This document shows positions 20,801-26,899 of a stretch of DNA of 64,000 nucleotides, piece after piece. Origin of the DNA: Euglena gracilis (taxonomy: Eukaryota; Euglenida; Euglenophyceae; Euglenales); NCBI GenBank assembly GCA_039621445.1, contig CP154954.1, forward strand, positions 42,840,632 to 42,904,631, given 5' to 3'. The notes beneath the pieces are model-generated. The model saw nothing but the letters and a program-made list of their open reading frames with translations, was not told the origin of the DNA and did no database searches. The position numbers and the translations under genes are program-made. The stretch's first letter is position 1, and each line of letters starts with the position of its first letter.

Positions 20801-23388
20801 CAGGCAATGGTATGATCCGGATCCTGTTTCCCAGTCAAAAGCGGGGCGTGGGGCACCCTTCACCTAAAGCCGGTGCAGCCTCATCATGTTCAACCATGGG
20901 GTCTGGGTTCAGCGGAAAGGACCAGCCTGGGGGCGGTACATGACCGTGCTGTTTGTGAAGTGTTCCCAGAACAGGTCCCGGCGGCCGGCAAAGTCCATCC
21001 GGCTGGCGCAGAAGCTCCACGTCTTGCCCCCAGGGCAACCCCCAGCCTCAACCCCCAAGGAAAGAGTTAAAAAAAATACCCCTGGAGGCTGAAGACCTTG
21101 TGACTGTTTGCTGTGGCTTGAATGGCACGCGGCAAGCGCTGGTTCACCCTTGGGGGAAAACCCCAGCTGGATTGCACACCGGCGAACGGGGGAATGGAGC
21201 TTGGTTGCAGCATCAGGGAAACCCTCTCAGAGCAACTTGTCGGAAGACAGCAGATCCGGAGCAGGAAAGGCTCCACACAGCCCAGGTTGCAAACAGCTGG
21301 AGGCCTCCCTGCCTGACGTGGGGACTTTGTGTCGGCTTCGTTTTTATTACGTTGTTATTATCACTCACAATGCATTGGTATCTTAATCACCTTCTTTGGA
21401 AGCCTCTCGTTTGGCGCGGGTGCATGCTTGCGTTAGTCAGACAATCGGCACTCTTGGCATGCGAGAGGGCTGCCCTTGCCACCAGGCACATACTCGCGAG
21501 GGAAGATGGTGCACATGCCGCCGACGCGGTTCGCTACGCCCGCCATCCAGGGGAGCATCACCCGCTTTGGGGATGGGCTGACCTCCACTTAGCAAGGGCA
21601 TCAAAGAAAACTGCCTCATACCCCCCCCCACAGGAAACTGTCACCAGACAAGTCAGTGAGCACAGAGGCAGGAGACCGTATCAGGGCAGGGCAACCAATA
21701 TTGTACCAGAGGCCAATTCTGGGGGATCCAGTTCAGAGAGATAAAATGACTTTTTGGACTCTCCAGCTGACCGAATATCCGAAAATGCACTTTTTCTTGG
21801 ATCCATTTCTTCTGAAGATGCAGTTTTTTTTCCATATATTTTGATCGGGAGCCAGATAAACACAGAAAGTATTTTTTTCGATTCGAAATATAACCTCTTC
21901 GCCACAAAAATGTAAAAAATCCGAAAAAAGCAATAGGAAAAGAGAAATAGGAAATTGGAAATGGCCAACAGGTGCAAAGGGTGGGCAGATTTCGATGAAG
22001 ACAGGTCAACAGTCCTCGTCACATGTGGTGACGAACAGCCTGCGGCGTAGGGATGTATGGGAAGCGGAGGGGGGGTGTTCCACATAAAAAATGTAAATAT
22101 AACAAATATTAGGCATTTTTGGTTTATTTTCAAAGGAAAATCAGGGATTTTCCAATAATTTTGGCCTGTTATCCGGCCCTTTGACGGTACGCCAAAACGT
22201 CAAAAAATGGGTAATATGTTCAAAAGTGAGGAGGAAAATGTTTTTTTGCTCATTTTCTGGTGCTGTGTGCCGAAAAAAAAAACTTTCGCCATTTTTGGAA
22301 CTTGCTGAGGGGGGTCTGGGAACACCCTCCAAACTAGGGGTGGTTCCAGGTCCCCCCTGCCACCGTACCCGGGGGTTGGGGCCCCGCCCTACCACCTAAA
22401 TCAATAATGCCAGGCTTCCCATCTATCCCTGGGGGCAAGCCGGGAGGCACCAGCCTTTCATTTTTCATGCACTGCACAGAGGCTGGGCAGGGGTATGGTC
22501 GACTGGGCTGGAGGCGGAGGGGGGGGTCAGAGCGGCCCAGCCCAGGCAGGTCCGGCTCCATCACGGCACCGGACAGGTCCCCTTCCCGGTGCCGCAGCCA
22601 GGCGTCCCGGGCAGGGGGCGGGGCACGGAAACCAACCAGAAGGCTGGGGCGGGGGGCGGGGGGCACCACGCTGGGGCCAACCCCAGCCCCTGGGCCATGT
22701 AGTTGACCCAGTAGTCCGCCTCGTCCAGGGCGGCCTGGACGCGGAGGGCCAGCACGTGGAAGTGCTGCGCCGACACCTCCGCCAGCAGGTCGTACCCCAG
22801 CGCCTGCGTCTTGACGGCGCTGACCGCTGCCGCCGGGGGCCCCATTGGCCGATGGCCGGTCCCCCCATTTGTTCCGCACCGCGAGCGACCGCAGGTTCGG
22901 CCGCCACCCGGACCGCGGTCGGATTTCGCCCCTGAGCCAGACCAATCAATGGTCGCTGGGTTTGCTCATGAGGGACTTTGGGTTTGACGACCAGGCAGAC
23001 TCCAAACGAGGCTCCAGGACACAGAAACCGTGGGGACATATCAGACGGGTAGATTTCAATTTGCACGACAGAAAACAGAGAAAGCGAAACCTTAAAAATA
23101 ACACACACAATGCAGTGGAGCATTAAATGCATGTCAAAGTTATGTGGTGTGTGACGTTTCCTGTCTCCTTTCCCCATACCATTTTCACTCATTTTCAACC
23201 AATTCTTTGGATAAGCAATAAAATTGCGAAATTACATTCAGCGGTGCCCTTCCTTGCAGTTCCACAACGAACGAAGCCAGCTGGCCCCCGGGCATCACTG
23301 GGGAGGTGCTGCAGACGCTGATGAAGATGGCGAGCAAGCACGTCAGCAGCAGAACGGGGATCAGCGGCAGGCGCTGGCGGTGCCGCGA
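8621..23388 (-). CDS. multi-exon membrane class III adenylate/guanylate cyclase (gene model)
   Basis: Read from high to low coordinates, separate exons give a membrane helix (23.3 kb), a sensor-like region (22.8-16.7 kb), a second membrane helix (15.3 kb), a linker helix and the landmarks of a class III nucleotidyl cyclase. These landmarks are FFLDIENFT with the first metal Asp, DKYIG followed by GDCVMAFW with the second metal Asp, YRMNYTVVGDVVNVAAR, LEGLNK, LKGK, and an acidic tail ending in TGA. Such enzymes make cAMP or cGMP in response to a ligand outside the cell. The lysine of DKYIG is normally an adenylyl-cyclase feature, but substrate choice cannot be settled here. The start codon is not identified. 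Several introns are non-GT-AG. The exons at 15.3 kb and above occur again in the second copy (39.05-47.76 kb), where the catalytic half is absent. Confidence 0.8.
8804..9447 (-). mobile_element. non-GT-AG intron with inverted-repeat ends (introner candidate 1)
   Basis: On the minus strand the intron starts AGGCGACTGCCTC and ends GGTTGCCTG. AGGCRAC at the start pairs with GTTGCCT at the end. Removing it joins KGKF to the VYELL exon in frame. The first 13 bases equal those of the phosphatase intron at 37.63-38.38 kb and its copy. Edges can slide by a few bases. No coding content. Confidence 0.55.
9448..9496 (-). CDS. cyclase exon with LKGK motif
   Basis: Forty-nine bases encode LDFTRRLDGVYLKGKF, the strand near the end of the cyclase fold that usually reads VxLKGK. 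The acceptor is a normal CACACAGCAG, and the upstream donor at 10,669 is GT, so this intron (9,497-10,669) is canonical. The downstream intron is not. Confidence 0.75.
9497..10669. other. canonical intron with C/G hairpins
   Basis: A GT-AG intron on the minus strand. It contains G runs at 9,628, a CCCACC-rich patch (9,747-9,790), a C-run/GGCAGG patch near 9,880 and a T run at 10,188-10,200. No exon-like frame was found. Confidence 0.55.
10670..10771 (-). CDS. cyclase exon with LEGLNK motif
   Basis: Encodes RLEGLNKERKTRILIG followed by a helix (HAAVERRVVARLLL). LEGLNK is the standard continuation of ...NVAAR in class III cyclases. The 3' edge (donor AG|GTGTGC at 10,669) is canonical. The 5' edge is ambiguous: AAG at 10,772-10,774 could be the acceptor, giving one extra residue, or the intron may end a few bases further in, at GCCG. 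Confidence 0.8.
10971..11096 (-). CDS. cyclase exon: MGLEAG and VVGDVVNVAAR core
   Basis: Encodes RMGLEAGQVHAGIFG and then YRMNYTVVGDVVNVAAR. This matches the class III core, where the Asn and Arg contact the triphosphate and transition state. An AG acceptor exists at 11,097-11,098, but the join to the preceding exon keeps normal family spacing only if the exon starts later, near 11,075. The donor reads GCCAG|GCTGGG, a GC-type or non-canonical site. Confidence 0.85.
11935..12079 (-). CDS. cyclase exon beginning GDCVMAFW
   Basis: Encodes GDCVMAFWNAP, the segment holding the second metal-binding Asp of class III cyclases. A helix (YHACRAALECADWMV) follows. The exon start has no AG acceptor. 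The sequence before it is CCATCGCCTGCC, which is inverse-complementary to the start of the same intron (GGCCAGGGTGGGCC) apart from small gaps. The lower edge is approximate. Confidence 0.8.
12080..12510 (-). mobile_element. non-canonical intron inside the DKYIGD motif (introner candidate 2)
   Basis: The start (GGCCAGGGTGGGCC) and end (GGCCCATCGCCTGCCGG) form an imperfect inverted repeat. Canonical alternatives (GT at 12,503 region, AG at 12,104 region) would insert about nine residues between DKYIG and D, in a loop that hardly varies in this family. Exact removal restores DKYIGDCVMAFW. Confidence 0.55.
12511..12593 (-). CDS. cyclase exon with GVIDKYIG
   Basis: Encodes LVESIGAFFEELSSIIV, then GVIDKYIG. 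This is the helix and hairpin between the two metal aspartates. The exon starts after GGGCCCAG, and the previous exon ends in GGCCCAG, so a 7-base direct repeat flanks that intron and its exact boundary is ambiguous. Confidence 0.85.
13190..13258 (-). CDS. cyclase exon with FFLDIENFTNLTE (first metal Asp)
   Basis: Encodes TVFFLDIENFTNLTESTDAA, matching the opening strand of class III catalytic domains (FxDIxxFT). The Asp binds the metal. AG precedes the exon (CCACAG). The end is set by the shared GGCCCAG. Third-position GC is lower than in the other exons. Confidence 0.85.
13343..13477. repeat. GTCCTCTGACC-family hairpin element, double copy
   Basis: Starts CCCCCCCTATGTCCAACGACC and ends GGTCGTTGGACACAGGG, an almost perfect inverted repeat. 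In between are two GTCCTCTGACC-G-run arms and one ATCATTGGACATAGGG arm. Lies in the cyclase intron. Confidence 0.7.
13898..13956. repeat. GTCCTCTGACC-family hairpin, member 3
   Basis: AAAAGGTGTCCTCTGACC, a G run, then GGTCGTTGGACATAGGG. This is the cleanest single copy of the stem-loop. It is followed by a GGTACAAAACGAT word that also follows member 1. Confidence 0.7.
14110..14190 (-). CDS. cyclase exon with RFLPVEVLQ
   Basis: Encodes RFLPVEVLQPCLKSGTPVGF. In many receptor cyclases a R-F/Y-V/L-P motif followed by a short helix directly precedes the catalytic domain, which fits this position. Edges are approximate. Confidence 0.6.
14826..14950 (-). CDS. cyclase linker exon (MMESFAKMR)
   Basis: Encodes VRELSLMMESFAKMRVMLDT, an amphipathic helix just inside the membrane, in the place of the HAMP or signalling-helix linker of sensor cyclases. 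The exon appears to end at GTGGCC, followed by AGGCGGCCATTGC, an intron start similar to candidate 1. Confidence 0.6.
15281..15419 (-). CDS. cyclase second transmembrane exon (copy A)
   Basis: One clear membrane helix, WSVALLVIISVTSLAAVALV, continues into AVLFTNKMIASPLRQ on the cytoplasmic side. The acceptor CTCGCAG (15,420-15,421) and donor CAG|GTCGCG are canonical. An exon with the same edges and near-identical sequence lies at 39,050-39,188. Confidence 0.85.
16695..16865 (-). CDS. cyclase exon, helical region before second membrane helix (copy A)
   Basis: Encodes GQLVAAAGSDCAVVAQTYQA and later SFLISWQRVVTP in one frame with strong third-position GC. An Ala-rich helix is expected just outside the membrane. 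Appears to end before AGGGGTCGCTGCC, another AGG-type intron start. Copy B is at 40.46-40.63 kb. Confidence 0.6.
18180..18375. repeat. GGCTGG-rich inverted-repeat patch with C/G hairpins (copy A)
   Basis: Dense GGCTGGC and GCCAGCC-type words, CAGCCGGCTGGC, then two C-run/G-run hairpins (18,277-18,295 and 18,345-18,362). It lies in a cyclase intron and recurs at 41.97-42.17 kb with different run lengths. Confidence 0.6.
18505..18680 (-). CDS. cyclase sensor exon, Cache-like strand (copy A)
   Basis: Encodes WAALLHSAVQRFSGG, then STAYLVDDRGTLIAATCG. The pattern Y-L-V-D-x-x-G-x-L-I-A is typical of Cache/PAS-like sensor cores, but this is an inference from pattern only. Probably ends near GGAACC|GTAGGC. 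Copy B is at about 42.30-42.47 kb. Confidence 0.6.
18985..19128 (-). CDS. cyclase sensor exon (copy A)
   Basis: Encodes RGAIPLTFTEVGQYRMTRVD and GLPVIHFVWMQDVGQGLADR, good beta-strand-like sequence with strong codon bias. It precedes the AYLVDDRG exon. Copy B is at about 42.77-42.91 kb. Confidence 0.6.
19200..19412 (-). CDS. cyclase extracellular exon (copy A)
   Basis: Encodes LETWDAPSDRGERYFNMTDG, then SAEWLEPWLWQEDRPDG. It is Trp-rich with an N-glycosylation sequon (NMT), as expected outside the cell. Copy B is at about 43.57-43.78 kb and changes the sequon to NMS, which is still valid. Confidence 0.6.
19505..19566 (-). CDS. short cyclase exon KYLPAPDHVDRYW (copy A)
   Basis: Encodes KYLPAPDHVDRYWNLGPR. 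Copy B (about 43.86-43.92 kb) reads the same with Pro to Ser near the end. Splice edges not resolved. Confidence 0.45.
20176..20226 (-). CDS. short putative cyclase exon (copy A)
   Basis: Encodes HLCHFMAGNANSRAMF. The frame has strong codon bias for a few codons only. Copy B keeps most of it. Weak call. Confidence 0.3.
20927..21022 (-). CDS. cyclase extracellular exon RDLFWEHFTNSTVMYRP (copy A)
   Basis: AAG acceptor, then WSFCASRMDFAGRRDLFWEH and FTNSTVMYRPQ with a sequon. The exon ends CCCCAG|GCTGG, a GC donor. Copy B is at 45,288-45,383 with Thr to Lys near the start. Confidence 0.65.
21450..21580 (-). CDS. cyclase extracellular exon (copy A)
   Basis: Encodes RVMLPWMAGVANRVGGMCTI and FPREYVPGGKGSPLACQECR. 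High third-position GC. Copy B is at about 45.81-45.94 kb. Confidence 0.55.
22505..22620 (-). CDS. putative cyclase exon DAWLRHREGDLSGAV (copy A)
   Basis: Encodes DAWLRHREGDLSGAVMEPDL. Separated from the next exon by a short C-rich interval. Edges unknown. Copy B is at about 46.86-46.98 kb. Confidence 0.4.
22690..22826 (-). CDS. cyclase exon, long helix after first membrane segment (copy A)
   Basis: Encodes AVSAVKTQALGYDLLAEVSA, then HVLALRVQAALDEADYWVNY, a long amphipathic helix. The opening helix of Cache-type sensors occupies this position. Acceptor GGCGGCAG, possible donor CTGGG|GTTGG. Copy B is at 47,046-47,182. Confidence 0.65.
23254..23388 (-). CDS. cyclase first transmembrane exon (copy A)
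   Basis: After the acceptor TTCCTGAG comes SRHRQRLPLIPVLLLTCLLA, then IFISVCSTSPVMPGGQLASF and VVELQ. Positive residues before the helix place the N side in the cytoplasm, so the following exons are extracellular. The exon ends before AGGAAGGGC. Copy B, at 47,625-47,759, is identical as far as I can see. Confidence 0.75.
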
Positions 23389-24894
23389 CTCAGGAACAAA
23401 CAGGGGGGAGTGAGTTGCCAGCGGCACAGGAGATGGGTGGGGGATGGCAGGGACCCACGTTTGCAATTTCATTTTTAGGTCTCAGAGAAATTGGGCACTT
23501 CCTGCCAACAGTTAGAGGTATAACCCACCCGTCTTCCATGGGTGCCACTCGTCCCATCCCCACAGTCCGGTCGGACCCCCCTCCAAGCCTAAAAACATCT
23601 CTGATTGGATTGGCCGCACCTCGAACCACTGTCAGCGCTCGCTTGACACCGAAATTGGTTTGCTGACCACGTCGTGAATGTGTTCTCAGGCAGCCAAGGG
23701 AACACAACAAAATGCATGGGTTTAGGGTCAAAATTCAGTAAAACATCTCTTTTGGACTTCTTTGGAGCTAGAGAACATTAAATACTCCCGTCTGAGCCTG
23801 AATGGGCTGAGCTGGCTCCAACTTTACTTCAGCGGACCGGGGATTGTATAGCCTTGATTGGCTGGCCCTCCCCGCAAGGTAAGAAAACCCCCCGAAGAAA
23901 GATTGAGGAAAATCCGCCAAGTCCAATGCAAATACAAAAAGAGGCAGCAAAAGCGTTTTCCATCGCAACTGCACATTTGGGGGGAAATTTGCATCACTTC
24001 TTCAATTCATTGTCATCCTTTCATTCACTGTCAACTGTAAATGTTGAATAGGCACGTGTGGGGTGCGCCTGGACAGTGGCACTTGGCGAGACGGTGGGAT
24101 AGAGCCAGGGTTGCAAGGTTTGTTGAATGCGCAGTCGGTTGGGAACAGGAGTTTCACAAACATGCTTTTTGCTGGTGGCCCGGGTTGGTTTTGTGTGTGC
24201 ATTTTGAGAATCAGGATACGAGTGCCAAGAACTGATTCTCTTTGCCAACGTCAGCACAAGCAATATGGACGAGGCCCTCATTTCTTCTACACAACCGAGG
24301 AGGTGCCGTCTGTTGTTTGGCGTTGTCTCCCTTCATCGAGAACCCAAGGGGAGGGTTCACTTCGGGCCTGACCAGGGTTTGAAATGAAGCACGGATCCCC
24401 CTACGGTGGCCCCCCCTCAACAGTGGCCGGGCAACAGTGGCACACCGCGCGCCGAGCCGAAACGTTTTGCCTCCCCCAAAACGATGTCAAAAAGGCTAAA
24501 AATTTAGCGGCGCTAAGAGGGTCCCGCCCCCCCCACCTCCCAAAGAGGTGGCAGGCAAAGAGATGGGAGGAGTTCTGGACCCTTCCCATGGTCAAGACAA
24601 CTCAGAGAATTCTCCTGTAGTATTTTATTGGGTCACGAATACCTTCATCAAGGACAGCTGACCCCCCATCGGGAGACTGCACCCCCCGCCAGGATATTGT
24701 TTACAATTTATCCACCCCCAATGAACAACCGCCTTACCAGGGTCCCTTTGACAATGTCAACCGGATGTCTGTGACAGCTCCCTCAACGCGCCAAACAACA
24801 TTCAAAGACACATCGAGGTTGTGTTAGAGCATTCTCGAAGCCATTCCTGCTCAAGCAGTTCGTTTCCGGGGTGGGCAGCTGGGGGGCGACGGCC

Positions 24895-25128
24895 CCCAGT
24901 GATTGCCGGCAATGATGGCCGGGAGCAGCGCCCGGGGTCCTGCGCAGCTCTGGGGCGGGGTCGGCCGCGTGACCGGACCGGACCACCAGGCACCGCTCCC
25001 AGAACGGTCTCCGGCGAGCCCCGGTCAGCCCGCCTGTCCAGGCTCGCTGGTTGAGGCCATTGTTGCTCCGCCCGCCAACAATCCTGGCGCGGAGGGACGG
25101 ATACTGCCGGCGAAAGCGTCACCCGGCC
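24895..25128 (-). CDS. exon-like frame YPSLRARIVGG...FWERCLVVRSG (copy A)
   Basis: Following GCCGGCAG the minus strand is open through YPSLRARIVGG, AWTGGLTGARRRPFWERCLV and VRSGHAADPAPELRR, with GC-rich third positions. GARRRPFWE recalls AGRRDLFWE of the exon at 20.93 kb. It could be the cyclase N-terminus or an unrelated exon. Copy B, at 49.27-49.50 kb, is identical. Confidence 0.4.
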
Positions 25129-25309
25129 GGCGGGACCGAAGGAACCTCAAAAGGCAGCACAGGCCAAGCCCGCGTTGTCTGCCCACCCGGAAAACGCCCC
25201 AATTTCGCCCAATTTTTCCGATTTTGCCGCGAAAAAAATCCCGGGAAATTTGTGGCTCCCAGGGTGTTCCGGGATAATTCTGGGATTATTATACCCTGCC
25301 GATACCTTA

Positions 25310-25805
25310 CGGTCAAAGTGGCCTCCAGGCAGTATGGAACCCCAAAATGGCCACTCTGGGGGAGGGGACACTTTGGGGGGGGGGTGAATTTTTGGGCTTC
25401 GGCGACTTCGGGCCAAAAGGTAATGGCCACTTTGGGGGGGGGGTAAACCAAATTGGCGAAAAACTTTTGGCCACTCTGGGGGGGGACACTTTGACGGGGG
25501 GGGGGGGGGGGGTGAGGGTATCTCGACAATGAAGCAAAATCAAAGAAAATGCCCGGAGAGCAAAAATGAAACCCTCGAAATGCCCTATCCAACCATGGTT
25601 TTCCTTTCCCCTAACTCTTTGCGTAGCCCGAGTTACGGCCATTTTCCGGCCCATTTTGGCCCGTTTCAGGGGCCATTTTGGACTGTTTTCGGGGTCAAAA
25701 AATTGATGTTTCCAAAATATCTCGAAAATGAAGCAACATAAAAGGAAATGTCCAGAGACCCGATTTGAAGCCCTTGGAACACCCTATCTAACGATCTAAC
25801 GGTAC
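25310..25805. repeat. dispersed repeat with GAAGCCCTT and CCGAGTTACGGCC (copy A)
   Basis: First a set of GTGGCCACTTTGGGG-like units separated by G runs (25,310-25,510). Then two tandem versions (25,530-25,600 and 25,700-25,800) of the block found at 3.55-3.70 kb, with CCGAGTTACGGCCATTTT between them. Copy B is at 49,680-50,165. Confidence 0.6.
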
Positions 25806-26725
25806 CATGCCCCCCCCCCCCCGAAAGTGTCCCATACCGGGCCCAACGGCAGGGTGGGTATGGGACCCCCCCCCGGGGGGGGGTACTGGCTAGCCAATCG
25901 GCTAGAAACTGGAAAAAGTGGACTAGCTAGACCCCCCTCCCCCCTGGGGGGGGGGGGTCCGGGGGTCCCCCAGACTGGAAATAAAATTTTCCTCCGGCGC
26001 ACAGCGCCGGAGGAAAAATGAGGTTTTTAACAGGTTTTGGGCTGAATTTTGTTCAAAAAATTCCCCAAAATGGCCAAAAACGGGCATTTTTGGCCATTTT
26101 TGGGTGTCCCAAAAAATTTTCGGCGCTTTGCGCCAGTCGCTGGAAAATTTTTTTCCACTAGCTGGCCCTGCTAGCAGACCCCCCCGGGGGGTTCTGGTAG
26201 AAACCCCACTAGCAAAATTTGGACTAGCTGCAGTCCACCCCCCCCCCCCGGGGGGGTACTGCAATCCCTTGAGCAAATGCCTGTATGGGACACTATCGGG
26301 GGGGGGACACTATCGGGGGCAGGGGTTTTTTTAAGAGCGGGGGGGGGGGGTCCCCCCCCACCCACCCACCCCCCAGAGGGGGGGCCCCCCCGGGGGGGGG
26401 GGAGGGGGGTCCGGGGGACCCACAAAAAATGGCCGAAAAATCGCGAAAAGTGCTAAAAATAGAATTTTTTCGGCGCCTGCGGCGCCGAAAAGTATATCCC
26501 ACCCCCCTCTGGGGGGACCTCACCGGGGGGGGGGAGGGGGTCCGGCGGACCCACCCACCCTTCCCCACCCCCTCCCCCCCCCCGGGGGCCCAAACTTAAA
26601 AAAATCCCTGATCGGGGGGGTCAATAAAATTCCTTTAGGACCGGCCGGCCGGGTTCCATGGTAGGGATATGGGACACTATCGGGGGGGGGGGGGCAGTAT
26701 CGGGGGGCAGGGTTGACGTTTTTTT
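25806..26725. repeat. cluster of C-run/G-run hairpins and GGCGC mini-hairpins (copy A)
   Basis: At least eight C-run/G-run hairpins (for example ACCCCCCCCCGGGGGGGGGT at 25,866), GGCGCACAGCGCC (25,998), GGCGCTTTGCGCC (26,121) and GGCGCCTGCGGCGCC (26,472). CTAGC/GCTAG words surround them. The phrase GGGACACTATCGGGGG recurs three times. Copy B, at 50,166-51,085, differs mostly in run length. Confidence 0.7.
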
Positions 26726-26899
26726 GTTTTTTAAAAAAAAACACAAAAAACATGTTTTTTTATATAAAAAAACGCAAAAAAAACATATATTTTTTTGAAA
26801 AAGCAAAAATTGACCTTTTTCCTTGCGAAATGACCATTTTTTTGAAGGAAATTTTTCGCGGATTCCCCTGAACGTTTGGGTGCCCGAAAAAAGGTTAAG

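Noticed and set aside
20666-20863. Minus-strand frame with a protein-like reading (YHGYWIGIVGVGQDWPK)
   Set aside because: In copy B the same place carries changes including an in-frame stop, and codon bias is absent.
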